12,530 nucleotides of DNA from Acidimicrobiia bacterium (GTDB taxonomy: Bacteria > Actinomycetota > Acidimicrobiia > IMCC26256 > JAENVU01), in NCBI GenBank assembly GCA_025357995.1, contig JANYLF010000054.1, forward strand, positions 1 through 12,530. Direction: 5' to 3'. Numbering within the stretch: the first letter of the stretch is position 1; the number at the start of each line of letters is the position of its first letter. The position numbers were made by a program, and so were the translations under genes. Below the pieces are notes generated by a model. That model did not search any database. It saw nothing but the letters and a program-made list of their open reading frames with translations, and was not told the origin of the DNA. Shown here piece after piece: positions 1 through 7,123 of the stretch.

Positions 1-120
1 CCGAACCGGTTCGGTGAGCCGGACGAGTTCGCCGCGCTGGCGGAGCACCTCGCCACGAACCGCTACATCAACGGTCAAGTCATTCGCCTCGACGGCGAGA
101 TTCGGTTCGATCCCAAGTAG
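1..120 (+). CDS. Short-chain dehydrogenase/reductase (SDR), C-terminal fragment
   Basis: This is the last 39 codons of a gene that enters from the left edge; it is open from base 1 to a TAG at 118-120. The visible peptide has the typical C-terminal pattern of classical SDR oxidoreductases: NRFGEPDEFAALAEHL, where family members usually have a GRxGxPEExA segment, followed by NGQVIRLDG, the usual GQxIxVDGG near the end. The catalytic Ser/Tyr/Lys and the NAD(P)-binding glycines lie outside the window, so substrate and cofactor cannot be judged. The usual second Gly of the DGG motif is Glu here, and the tail ends FDPK. It runs towards the convergent gene at 174-737, with a strong hairpin in the gap. 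The family assignment is firm for so short a piece; the specific function is unknown. Confidence 0.85.
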   Translation, partial: PNRFGEPDEFAALAEHLATNRYINGQVIRLDGEIRFDPK

Positions 121-121
121 C

Positions 122-173
122 CGCGGTCCCGGTACGGCGGAAGCTGGGGGGCATCAGCCGTACCGGAACCGCG
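122..173. terminator. Bidirectional hairpin terminator between convergent genes
   Basis: Bases 122-138 and 157-173 form an inverted repeat of 17 positions with one mismatch, separated by an 18-nt loop. The hairpin fills the 53-bp gap between the SDR stop (120) and the stop of the convergent minus-strand gene (174-176) almost exactly. The plus strand continues with a short T stretch (GTTT, 177-180) inside the opposite gene; there is no long U tract. By position and strength it is most likely a shared transcription terminator, with an RNA 3'-end stabiliser as the alternative. Confidence 0.75.
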
Positions 174-737
174 TCAGTTTCGAACGATGCTCGCGACTCC
201 CGACGAGGGTCGCGCGTCTGCGCTCGAAGGTGATCCGCCGGTCGGCGAGACGAACCCCTGCCTTGCGCACACGAGCTCATCGAGCACGGTGCGCGTCCGC
301 CCACCAAGTTGGCGGATCATTGCCATCGCGAGTGGCGGAACACTCGCGACGATCTCGGAGAAGTTCGCGGCCGAAATCACGCGCACCATGATCGGCGTCT
401 GCGCGGTGACCGTCATCGGTTGCAATGCACCGTCGAGCGCCTCGGGTCCGCCGATCACTGCGCCGGGACCGAGCACGATCGTGGGTCGACCGTCGACCGC
501 CGCTTCCGCGTACCCGTCGAGGATGATCGGCACCTCGGCCGCGACCGTGCCGGCCCGCACCAGGACCTCACCCGCGGCGAAGCGAACCTCGGTGCTGCGC
601 TGGGAGAACGCGAGAAGCTCGCCGTCGGCGCACCCGGCAAAGAGCGACACCGACCGGAGCGCCAGCAGGGTCAACTCGTCGCTGATATCGCGGCAGGACC
701 TTGCGCCCCGGGTCGGTGTCACACCAACATGCAACAC
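174..737 (-). CDS. Stand-alone cyclic-nucleotide-binding-domain (Crp-like) protein
   Basis: The 187-residue protein has one cNMP-binding beta-barrel, about residues 28-145. The family pattern is visible: LRSVSLFAGC (helix A), then AAGEVLVRAG, IILDGYAEAAVDG, and a phosphate-cassette-like turn GPGAVIGGPEALDG. No C-terminal helix-turn-helix follows; the tail is only about 40 Ser/Pro/Gly-rich residues, so it is not a complete Crp/Fnr transcription factor. The cassette lacks the Glu of the usual GE turn (GG here) and the following Arg (the region reads QPMTVTAQT), so canonical cAMP binding is doubtful. It may act as a structural or protein-interaction module. The start used is GTG 735-737; a GTG at 720-722 is an alternative. 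No Shine-Dalgarno is seen, but TTAATT lies 6 nt before the GTG, as expected for a leaderless mRNA. It is divergent from the SARP-type regulator. Confidence 0.8.
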   Translation of the reverse strand: MLHVGVTPTRGARSCRDISDELTLLALRSVSLFAGCADGELLAFSQRSTEVRFAAGEVLVRAGTVAAEVPIILDGYAEAAVDGRPTIVLGPGAVIGGPEALDGALQPMTVTAQTPIMVRVISAANFSEIVASVPPLAMAMIRQLGGRTRTVLDELVCARQGFVSPTGGSPSSADARPSSGVASIVRN

Positions 738-754
738 CCAGCCAATTAACTGGG
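737..754. promoter_or_regulatory. Divergent promoter region with inverted repeat and -10-like box
   Basis: CCCAG (737-741) and CTGGG (750-754) are inverted around the AT-rich CCAATTAA, a marked AT island in GC-rich DNA. On the minus strand 749-744 reads TTAATT, six bases before the GTG start at 737, matching the TANNNT-type spacing of leaderless actinobacterial promoters only in part (second base T). The repeat would overlap RNA polymerase contacts and could be an operator for either divergent gene. No good -35 is visible. Confidence 0.4.
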
Positions 755-780
755 CGCTAACGCGATCCGGAATCGAGCCG

Positions 781-788
781 GGAGGTGA
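781..788 (+). promoter_or_regulatory. Shine-Dalgarno site deciding the regulator start
   Basis: GGAGGTGA is a near-perfect anti-16S match placed 8 nt before ATG 797. It includes the in-frame GTG at 785, so translation should begin at 797 and not at that GTG. Confidence 0.8.
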
Positions 789-796
789 GAAACGCC

Positions 797-2818
797 ATGG
801 ATTTCAGGGTGTTCGGCCCACTCGAAGTAAGGCACGCGGGTGCGACGGTCGCGGTCGCCCGTCGCAAATGTCAGGCGCTGTTAGCGCTGCTGATCTGTCA
901 TCACCCCCACGGCCTGTCTCCGGAGGCTCTCGCGGACGCGCTCTGGCCCCAGGCCGAACCGGCCAAGGCCGCCAACAACTTGCGCGTGCATGTGACCTAT
1001 CTCCGCCGATCGTTGGCGGACGAACCCGACGTGATCCCCCGCACGGCCGGGCGTTACTCACTCGCGGTAGCTCGGGACGCCATCGATACGTTCCGGTTCG
1101 AAGACGCCGTGCTCGCCGCGCGAGCCACTGCGGCATCCGGCGACCCGCGTGGGGCGATCGACGGCTTCGAGTTGGCGTTCGAGGAATGGCGCGGAGACCC
1201 GTACGCGGATCTCCGCGATCTCGATTCACTGCGCGCCGAGATCGTGCGGCTCGAGGAACTACGCCTCGACGCGATCGAAGGACTTGCCACCGCACTCCTC
1301 GACGACGATCGGGCCGATCAGGCGTGTCGCGTGCTCGAGCCGGTCGTCGACACCAACCTCACACGCGAGATGCTCGCGGCGCGGTTGATGCTCGCGTTGT
1401 ATCGCACCGGGCGCCAACCGGACTCGCTCGCCCTCTTCGGCCGCGTCAAGGCGGCGCTGGCCGAGGATCTCGGGCTCCTCCCGAGCGACGAACTCCAACG
1501 ACTCGTCGACGCAATCGTGATGCAGCGGCCGGAGTTGGATGTGGTCGACGCTCGATCGGACGCGCCGGTAGGCGGGCGATCGCCACGAGTGCGCGGACGG
1601 CCGCGCCAGCGCGCTGCGTTCATCGGCCGCAGCACAGAACTCGAAGCGCTCGACCAGGCGTGGACGCGCGCGAAGGACGGTCATGCACAGCTCGTGTACG
1701 TAGTGGGAGACGCGGGCATCGGCAAGACCGCCGTCGTCGAACATTTCCTCGCGCGCGTTCGATCCGAATCGGCGACGATCGGCTCCGGTAACTGCGACGA
1801 GGACCCCGCCGAGTCGTACCAACCCTTCCCAGACCTCGTACGCGGGATCCTCGAACACGCACCGCCGACGGACACGGTTCCGAGCCTGGTCGGTGAACTC
1901 CGCCGCCTGACACCCGAACTGGCGGCGCGGCTGCCGGTCGTCGCCGATGCGCCGGAACCCGGCGCGGGCCGCCAGCGCCTCTTCACCGCGGTCGCCACGC
2001 TGCTGGCGAAGCCGAGTCAACCCCGACTCCTCATTCTCGAAGACCTCCACTGGGCCGGGCCGGACGCGTTGCTCCTGCTGCGTCACGTGCTGCGCGCGGC
2101 CACCGGCCAGCTCATGGTGCTCGGTACGTTCCGTCCCGACGAGATCTCGCTCGACTCCTCGTTGCGGGAGGTCCTCGTCGGCGGACGGTTGGGCAAGCCC
2201 GACGCGCGGATCACGATTCATGCAATGAACCGTCACGAGGTCGCCGCCGTGATCAATGGCGTGGCGCCCGTGGACCGGCGAAGCGCCTGGCTGGAGCATC
2301 TCGACGAACTCACCGATGTGAGCGCCGGCAATCCACTCCGATTGCGCGAGGTTCTGCGCCAGCTCGAGCTCGAACCCGACGCGGAGGTCGCAGATATCGC
2401 GCCCGAAGACGTCCGCAGCTTGGTGGATCGCCGACTCGATCGCCTCGATGGAACCACTCGATCAGTCCTGCACACCGGCTCGGTCTTCGGACGAATCTTC
2501 ACGTTGGCGAACGTCGCGGCTGCAGCCTCCTTTTCCATCGACGCGACGCTCGACGCGCTCGAAGAAGCGATGGGTCAGGGGCTCGTAGCGGAGGGAGATC
2601 GGACCGACGACTTCACGTTCGCGCACCCGCTTTTTCGCAACGCGATCTACTCGTCGCTCTCTCAGAGCCGTCGCGCACGAATCCACATTCGGTGTGGCGA
2701 CGTGCTCGTCAACCAGGAAGCGCTCGGTGTCGGCGACGCCTTGACCGCCGACATTGCCCGCCATTTCGTCGCAGCCCGCCCCGTGTCAGATGCACGCCGC
2801 CCGTCGCTACGCCCATGA
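797..2818 (+). CDS. SARP/BTAD-type ATPase regulator, N-terminal part (frame broken)
   Basis: The 673 codons from ATG 797 (Shine-Dalgarno at 781-788) encode the first two domains of an AfsR-like regulator. Residues 1 to about 90 are the OmpR/SARP winged helix (FRVFGPLEVR; LSPEALADALWP; NNLRVHVTYLRRSL). Residues about 95-245 are the bacterial transcriptional activation domain. An AAA-type NTPase follows, with Walker A GDAGIGKT at 304-311 and Walker B LLILEDLHW at 411-419. Such proteins are cytoplasmic activators that bind direct repeats and use the NTPase/TPR half for signal input. The frame reads typical family sequence up to about DIARHFVAARPVSDARR and then runs into TGA at 2816. The expected continuation (YAHEEAVDWYRHAVE) is in the next frame. 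I infer a small out-of-frame deletion near 2790-2800, in the genome or the assembly. If translation ends here, the product has DNA-binding and ATPase domains but no TPR half. Confidence 0.85.
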   Translation: MDFRVFGPLEVRHAGATVAVARRKCQALLALLICHHPHGLSPEALADALWPQAEPAKAANNLRVHVTYLRRSLADEPDVIPRTAGRYSLAVARDAIDTFRFEDAVLAARATAASGDPRGAIDGFELAFEEWRGDPYADLRDLDSLRAEIVRLEELRLDAIEGLATALLDDDRADQACRVLEPVVDTNLTREMLAARLMLALYRTGRQPDSLALFGRVKAALAEDLGLLPSDELQRLVDAIVMQRPELDVVDARSDAPVGGRSPRVRGRPRQRAAFIGRSTELEALDQAWTRAKDGHAQLVYVVGDAGIGKTAVVEHFLARVRSESATIGSGNCDEDPAESYQPFPDLVRGILEHAPPTDTVPSLVGELRRLTPELAARLPVVADAPEPGAGRQRLFTAVATLLAKPSQPRLLILEDLHWAGPDALLLLRHVLRAATGQLMVLGTFRPDEISLDSSLREVLVGGRLGKPDARITIHAMNRHEVAAVINGVAPVDRRSAWLEHLDELTDVSAGNPLRLREVLRQLELEPDAEVADIAPEDVRSLVDRRLDRLDGTTRSVLHTGSVFGRIFTLANVAAAASFSIDATLDALEEAMGQGLVAEGDRTDDFTFAHPLFRNAIYSSLSQSRRARIHIRCGDVLVNQEALGVGDALTADIARHFVAARPVSDARRPSLRP

Positions 2819-4154
2819 GGAGGCCGTCGACTGGTATCGCCACGCGGTCGAGTGTGCGACCTTCGGGAGGTGGTCGGACCAAGACGTTGCCCGCCTCCGG
2901 CTTGCGCTCGGCATCGAACTCGAGCTGTCCGGCGAGCTCGAGGCCGCGCGGGTGGAGTACCAAGCCGCCGCCGATATTGCCCGCGCGACGGATGACCTCG
3001 ACCTCTTTTGCGAGGCCATCAGCGCCGCGACACCACCGAGTTCAATCCTCGATCGCGCGTTCGCGGAGGTGCTCGCCCGGCAAGCCGATGAGGCGCTCAG
3101 CTGGATGGCATCGGACGACCTTCGTCGCGTCCGCATCCTTCAGGCGGCGGCATTCTCGCGTCTCTACTGGGACCCGGACGCTCTGGCCAACTACGCCGAA
3201 GAGGCTCAGGAGCTTGCTCATCGATCAGATGAGGTACTCGTCAAGCACCGCGCGCTCGTCGTTCAATACGTTTCCAGCTACTCATTCCCGATCTCGGATC
3301 GACTCGCGCTCAGCGAAGGAATCGACGCTCACAGCCGCCACCCCGGCCTCCAACGAGAACGGGGTTTCGCGATGTCCCGGCGCCTGATCGACCTCCTCCA
3401 GGCCGGCGACATCGCAGCCTTCGACCAAGAGCTGGAAGGCCTGTCCCAGAGTTCGAGGGTGACATCGATTCCGTACGAGATTTATTGGTCTGCAGCACTC
3501 TTCGCGACACGTCAACTCATGCGTTCGGCGTCGAGTGAGTCAGAAAGCCTCATCGATGCGGCCGCGACACTGGGCCGACGGCTCCAGATTGATGACAGCA
3601 CCGGAATGCACATGCTCCAAACGTTCGCCGCCCGTTACCAACAAGGCCGAACACGGGAGATCACGCGCGATCTCGAGACGCCGGATGCAGGAGACCCGCC
3701 AGTGCTCGCAGGGACCGCGTTGCTGGCGCTCGCATTCACCGAATCCGGGGAACTCGATGCCGCCCGCACTCTGCTCGACCGCGTCGTTACTCCTCACGGA
3801 ATCCGTATTCCGATGGACAACTTCTGGTTCGGCGGCGCTTCGATTTTCGCCGGGGTCGCAGCTGCGTGCGGAAGCGAGGGCCAACGCCGCACTTTGCGGG
3901 AAGCGCTGAGCACGCGGGCGGACGAGTTTTGTGTCTTCGGGGGAGGCGGCGCAGTCTTCGGAACCGGCCACCATTGGTTGGCCCGGATGGCGGTGGCCGA
4001 CCAACAGTGGGACGCTGCCGCGGCACACCTGGCGGAAGCGACCCGGATATGTCAGGATTCCGACGCACCGTTCTGGGAGACTCTGGCTCGCAAGGAAGCC
4101 GAGCAGCTCACCACCGGGGCTCGGAAGAACAAAGGCAGCGGGTCTCTTGAGTGA
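2790..4154 (+). CDS. C-terminal TPR-like half of the SARP ATPase regulator, displaced frame
   Basis: About 454 codons continue the upstream regulator in the +1 frame. The peptide is rich in helical repeat sequence (EEAVDWYRHAVECA, LRLALGIELELSGELEAARVEY, ALAFTESGELDAARTLLDRV). It ends with a conserved tail seen in actinobacterial AfsR-like ATPases (FGGGGAVFGTGHHWLARMAV, then HLAEATRICQDSDAPFW). The frame is open from about 2754, but the only early starts are TTG 2754 and ATG 2790, both without a Shine-Dalgarno. Family-like sequence (RRYAHEEAV) begins directly at the start, so this is best read as the detached second half of one gene of about 1,130 codons. Alternatives are reinitiation after the overlapping TGA at 2816, or a +1 frameshift. 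There is no sign of decay beyond the single frame break. The stop is 21 bp before the Shine-Dalgarno-led gene at 4176. Confidence 0.75.
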   Translation: MHAARRYAHEEAVDWYRHAVECATFGRWSDQDVARLRLALGIELELSGELEAARVEYQAAADIARATDDLDLFCEAISAATPPSSILDRAFAEVLARQADEALSWMASDDLRRVRILQAAAFSRLYWDPDALANYAEEAQELAHRSDEVLVKHRALVVQYVSSYSFPISDRLALSEGIDAHSRHPGLQRERGFAMSRRLIDLLQAGDIAAFDQELEGLSQSSRVTSIPYEIYWSAALFATRQLMRSASSESESLIDAAATLGRRLQIDDSTGMHMLQTFAARYQQGRTREITRDLETPDAGDPPVLAGTALLALAFTESGELDAARTLLDRVVTPHGIRIPMDNFWFGGASIFAGVAAACGSEGQRRTLREALSTRADEFCVFGGGGAVFGTGHHWLARMAVADQQWDAAAAHLAEATRICQDSDAPFWETLARKEAEQLTTGARKNKGSGSLE

Positions 4155-4175
4155 GGCCATACGGCAGGAGGCACA

Positions 4176-4538
4176 ATGTCAGGGTTCATGGAACTTCCGC
4201 AGGAAGCCGCGCGGCTCTGGGGCGACCCCGAGACCCGCCAACGCATCATCGAGATGCACGCACGCGGCGATTCGCTCCTCAAGATGGTCGACGAACTCGG
4301 CTTGACCCCCGCGCTCGAGGCCGACGGACTTCGGCCCGTCCTCGAGAATCTGAGCGCGGAGGAAGTGAAGATCATTCGGGATGCGTTCGTCGCGGAAGCG
4401 ACGCAGATCGGCACCAAAGCGGGTGCCAACTTCCCGGTCGACTGCCGCGTCGACAACCCTGGGGCCGGCGTACGTATCACCGAGGCGCCGTCGAGTCGCG
4501 GCGCGACCGCGCCCATCGTCCGCATCGAAGGCGCCTGA
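4176..4538 (+). CDS. Hypothetical protein, 120 aa
   Basis: The start is ATG 4176 with a perfect AGGAGG at 4166-4171. It lies 21 bp after the regulator's TPR half on the same strand, so co-transcription is likely. The predicted soluble protein is mostly helical in its first 80 residues (PQEAARLWGDPETRQRI; LSAEEVKIIRDAFVAEATQ), then has a short region with a single Cys (NFPVDCRVDNPGAGV) and a low-complexity tail. There is no signal peptide or membrane segment. I do not recognise a family. The helical N-terminus, LSAEE-type motif and short tail faintly recall Nif11/NHLP-type precursor peptides, but the usual double-Gly leader end is missing, so I do not call it one. Codon use and the ribosome binding site make it a convincing real gene. 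Confidence 0.75.
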   Translation: MSGFMELPQEAARLWGDPETRQRIIEMHARGDSLLKMVDELGLTPALEADGLRPVLENLSAEEVKIIRDAFVAEATQIGTKAGANFPVDCRVDNPGAGVRITEAPSSRGATAPIVRIEGA

Positions 4539-4577
4539 GAGTCGGGCACTGCGTCCAACCGGCGTCGGCGCCACCAG

Positions 4578-4583
4578 TACAAT
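4578..4583 (+). promoter_or_regulatory. -10 box of a probable leaderless promoter
   Basis: TACAAT lies 7 nt before ATG 4591, placing the predicted transcription start at or next to the start codon. A purine run GGGAGG touches the ATG directly and is too close to act as a normal ribosome binding site. No clear -35 is present. Confidence 0.5.
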
Positions 4584-4590
4584 TGGGAGG

Positions 4591-4947
4591 ATGCTGACGT
4601 CCTCCTCGAGTGCAGTCCTGTGTTCGCGCGCGGGCCGTGCGGCCGTGGGCATCGCACTGGTGATGCTCGGGGGCGCCTGCGGTTCGAGCACGAACGCGGC
4701 GTCGCACCATTCCCCGTCGACGAGTACGTCGACCACCAGCACGAGCACAACGACGACCACTGCTCCAGTTCCACTGCCACCCACCGCGCCACCGCCGACC
4801 GCGCCCGGTCCGGTCCGGTCCGGCACGTTGTGCACTCAACTGGGCGAGGTGGGGCTCACCATCACGGGCGTTCGCATGACGTGTCTCGACCACAGCGTGA
4901 CCGGACGCAAGCCCTACGCCAACGGTCGATTCCGCTGGACCGGCTGA
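4591..4947 (+). CDS. Small Thr/Ser-rich lipoprotein
   Basis: This 118-residue protein has an N-terminal signal peptide: Arg residues at 13 and 16, hydrophobic AAVGIALVMLGGA, then a lipobox LGGA-C with Cys30 as the predicted lipidated residue. It is followed by a low-complexity Ser/Thr stretch (about 42-60) and a Pro-rich linker (about 61-78). A short C-terminal module from about residue 80 has two Cys (GTLCTQLGEVGL and GVRMTCLDH) and ends GRFRWTG. Similar two-Cys tails with a terminal R-x-R-W occur on many actinobacterial exported proteins of unknown role. It should be membrane-anchored on the outer face. The upstream open frame from 4381 is out-of-frame overlap; ATG 4591 is chosen because the signal peptide begins there. 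It is convergent with the amidohydrolase gene 19 bp away. Function is unknown. Confidence 0.8.
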   Translation: MLTSSSSAVLCSRAGRAAVGIALVMLGGACGSSTNAASHHSPSTSTSTTSTSTTTTTAPVPLPPTAPPPTAPGPVRSGTLCTQLGEVGLTITGVRMTCLDHSVTGRKPYANGRFRWTG

Positions 4948-4966
4948 GCAAGTTGCGCGAGCCGAG

Positions 4967-6484
4967 CTAGACGCGCCAGGACGCCAACAGCGCGCGCCGA
5001 GTCAAGGGTCCCCGCGCGCGCCACGGTTCGATCACACCGGATTGGTGCAGTGACAACGCCGCCGGCTTCGCCGCAGTCAACGGGTCGCGCGGCGCGCAGT
5101 ACGCGCCGGTGGGATCCAATCCCAGCAAGCGCTGCGCGTTGAGCCCGAACACCTTGCGCTTCCGCACATCCGTCAACGCCGGGTAGTGGTACCGATCCTG
5201 GAACTCGGCCGTGATCTCGAACGCGCGGAACGCCATGATCTGCGGCTGCGGTGATCCGTACCAGATCGCGTCGGTTCCCCAGAGAACACGATCCTCGCCG
5301 ACACGACTCAGCAGCTTGCCCAACACGTGCGCGGCCTGGTCGGGATGAGACAGCACCTCACGCCAGGTCGTCCCGAGTTCGCACCACACATTCTCATTCG
5401 GCGGAACTCCGTGACGATCGAGCGCGGCGACCAACGCGTTCGTGCCACGCATGGCGCGGTTCGGATCGTACGGACCTTCGTGGATTTCGCGTTCGAACGC
5501 GGAATGGAACACCACGAACTGCACATCGGGGAACAGCTTCGCCACCGCCACCAGATCTTCGGGGCTGTTGTGCGAGAGGTCGAACCGTTGGAGCGGAAGT
5601 CCCTTGTGCGCGCAGAACACCTTCACTCCGAGATCGTGCGCCTGTTGCACCACGGGGAGCCCGATGGCGGGGTCGGTGAGGTCGTAGCCGTGACCATTCG
5701 GACCCCACGCGGTGTACGCCTTGAACGATGCGACGCGCCCGCCTGCCACCTGCGCGCGCATAATGTCGAGGGTCGCGCCGACCGGGCCGAAGTTGGGTGC
5801 GAGCACGCTTTGGGACAACACGCGGTGCACGCCACCGGCGGCAAGGTCCTGGGCAAAGTCCGACGTCCCCACCGCGTCGGCAAATGGCATCGGCGCATCC
5901 CCCGGACCCGAGTTCGGAACGTCGGTGAGCATCGCGACAGTGGTGTCGCTCGCGAGGAAGAGATCGTGGAGGTAGTGGGCACGGTCGAGACATTCGAACT
6001 CGTCCGGCGCGTTGCAACCTCCGGGAACAAGACTCCGAATCATGCTCACCGTCTCCGGAGCGCTGCGGCGCCACGGTCCCGCCGGCATCACATGGTGCGT
6101 GTGCATGTCCACGATCAACTCGCCGCCGGATCCGAGTACCGATTCACACGCGGCCGCATCGGTCGGATCCGGCGTGACGAAACGGCCACCGCGGGTGGTA
6201 GACGTCGTCGAACCGATGACGCGTTTCGTCGCTCGTTCGCTCGCGCAGGCGTCGAATACGGCCAGACTCAGCGCGACCCCGCTCGCCGACTGCAGGAAGC
6301 GGCGGCGAGAGGTCCCTCTCGATCGCGCGATCGCATCGGCCCGCGCCAGAACGTCGTCGACGATGGCTCGGTCCCACGGGCTCGGCGGGCGCGGGACGAA
6401 CTCGCCGTTGCCAACTTCACCGGGCAGGAGCGGGAGCGGTGGATCCTCCCGATCGAGATCACGACGGCGCCGTGCGGACCACAT
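4967..6484 (-). CDS. Tat-exported amidohydrolase family (amidohydro_2-like) metal-dependent hydrolase
   Basis: Counted from ATG 6484, the protein has 505 residues (ATG 6487 is the alternative). A twin-arginine signal SRRRFLQSASGVALSLAV sits at residues 59-76 and ends with a possible lipobox FDA-C (Cys80). This n-region of about 59 residues is unusually long, but no in-frame ATG, GTG or TTG was found between the start and the signal. The mature part is a TIM-barrel hydrolase: metal motif DMHTHHV at 126-132, a later FCAHKG, FVVFHSAFE as the probable second metal His, and LWGTDAIWYG, the strand-8 Asp region seen in amidohydrolase-2 proteins. The family hydrolyses or decarboxylates varied substrates; the substrate here is unknown. 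It should be exported folded with its metal. It is divergent from the ECF sigma gene, with a palindrome in between that suggests joint control. Confidence 0.85.
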   Translation of the reverse strand: MWSARRRRDLDREDPPLPLLPGEVGNGEFVPRPPSPWDRAIVDDVLARADAIARSRGTSRRRFLQSASGVALSLAVFDACASERATKRVIGSTTSTTRGGRFVTPDPTDAAACESVLGSGGELIVDMHTHHVMPAGPWRRSAPETVSMIRSLVPGGCNAPDEFECLDRAHYLHDLFLASDTTVAMLTDVPNSGPGDAPMPFADAVGTSDFAQDLAAGGVHRVLSQSVLAPNFGPVGATLDIMRAQVAGGRVASFKAYTAWGPNGHGYDLTDPAIGLPVVQQAHDLGVKVFCAHKGLPLQRFDLSHNSPEDLVAVAKLFPDVQFVVFHSAFEREIHEGPYDPNRAMRGTNALVAALDRHGVPPNENVWCELGTTWREVLSHPDQAAHVLGKLLSRVGEDRVLWGTDAIWYGSPQPQIMAFRAFEITAEFQDRYHYPALTDVRKRKVFGLNAQRLLGLDPTGAYCAPRDPLTAAKPAALSLHQSGVIEPWRARGPLTRRALLASWRV

Positions 6485-6515
6485 CATGGTGAAGCTACTG
6501 GCCGAGATGTCGACC

Positions 6516-6535
6516 GGTTCCCGGAACCGGGAACC
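6516..6535. promoter_or_regulatory. 20-bp palindrome with outward-facing GGAACC elements between divergent genes
   Basis: Arms GGTTCCCGG (6516-6524) and CCGGGAACC (6527-6535) pair perfectly around AA. Each end presents GGAACC reading outward: 6530-6535 towards the sigma gene and 6521-6516 (minus) towards the amidohydrolase. GGAAC is the usual -35 core of many ECF sigma factors. Sixteen bases further lie TGTACA (6552-6557, plus) and AGTAGC (6499-6494, minus), within 15-20 nt of the two starts. An operator or a back-to-back ECF promoter pair is the best reading. Confidence 0.5.
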
Positions 6536-6571
6536 TTGGGTCCGGCGGCGGTGTACAACTCCCGATTGATC

Positions 6572-7123
6572 ATGCTGTCCGACAACGACCTGGTCGAGCT
6601 CGCTCGACTCGGCGACTCCGACGCGTTCTGCTCGCTGCTCGAGCGCCATCGTCTCGTCGCGCTCCGAGTGGGTTACACCATCGCCGGTGGCGACGCCGAG
6701 GATGCGGTCCAAGAGGCGATGGTCAAGGCGTTTCGCCATCTCGATCGATTTCGGAGCGGCTCACCGTTCCGGCCCTGGTTGCTGGCGATCGTCGCGAACG
6801 AAGCCCGCAACCGGCGCCGGTCTCACGCTCGTCATGCGACGCTCGCGTTGCGCGTGCGCGAAGGCAATGCACCGATGCTGGCCGCGGTGTCCGGTTCCGC
6901 CGAGGACGCCGCGATCGAACGCGACCAGCAATCGCATTTGCTCGCCGCCGTCACAGCACTGCCGGACCGCGACCGCGAGGTCATCGCGCTGCGGTACTTC
7001 GCCGGGTTGAACGAGGCCGAGACCGCGACCGCCTTGGAGTGTCCGACCGGAACCGTGAAGTCTCGACTGTCACGCGCGCTCGATCGACTGCGCGTAGCCC
7101 TGACCGAGGACGTGCGCTCATGA
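6572..7123 (+). CDS. ECF-family RNA polymerase sigma factor
   Basis: This 183-residue sigma-70 family protein has only regions 2 and 4. Region 2, about residues 20-85, includes DAEDAVQEAMVKAFRHLDRF and FRPWLLAIVANEARNRRR. Region 4, about 125-178, includes LPDRDREVIALRYFAGLNEAETA and the recognition helix CPTGTVKSRLSRALDRLR. Length and layout are normal for an ECF factor. The protein core begins MLSDNDLVELAR; ATG 6572 is chosen although no Shine-Dalgarno is visible (TTG 6566 is possible), and the long frame upstream is antisense to the amidohydrolase. Its stop overlaps the next gene (ATGA), so the two are translationally coupled. The GGAACC-bearing palindrome upstream suggests it may activate its own transcription and that of the divergent hydrolase. 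Confidence 0.92.
   Translation: MLSDNDLVELARLGDSDAFCSLLERHRLVALRVGYTIAGGDAEDAVQEAMVKAFRHLDRFRSGSPFRPWLLAIVANEARNRRRSHARHATLALRVREGNAPMLAAVSGSAEDAAIERDQQSHLLAAVTALPDRDREVIALRYFAGLNEAETATALECPTGTVKSRLSRALDRLRVALTEDVRS

Noticed and set aside
187..1791. Long plus-strand open frame of 534 codons
   Set aside because: It runs antisense to the cNMP-domain gene and then out of frame through the SARP gene. The peptide is Arg/Pro-rich without family features, as expected for GC-rich shadow frames.
1259..2299. Minus-strand open frame of 346 codons inside the regulator
   Set aside because: It is antisense to the NTPase domain, whose Walker motifs prove the plus frame; the minus peptide shows no recognisable domain.
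2810..2822. Programmed +1 frameshift at CCA-TGA in the regulator
   Set aside because: Family-like sequence in the second frame already begins about 20 nt before the stop, so a shift at the stop would join the halves wrongly; a deletion explains the pattern better.
4941..4964. Weak hairpin (CGGCT/AGCCG) between the lipoprotein and amidohydrolase ends
   Set aside because: Only 5 bp with a 14-nt loop and no U tract; not enough to call a terminator.
6488..6739. N-terminal extension of the amidohydrolase to ATG 6739
   Set aside because: It would run antisense through the sigma factor coding start, and the extra residues are not family-like; ATG 6484/6487 is the sensible start.
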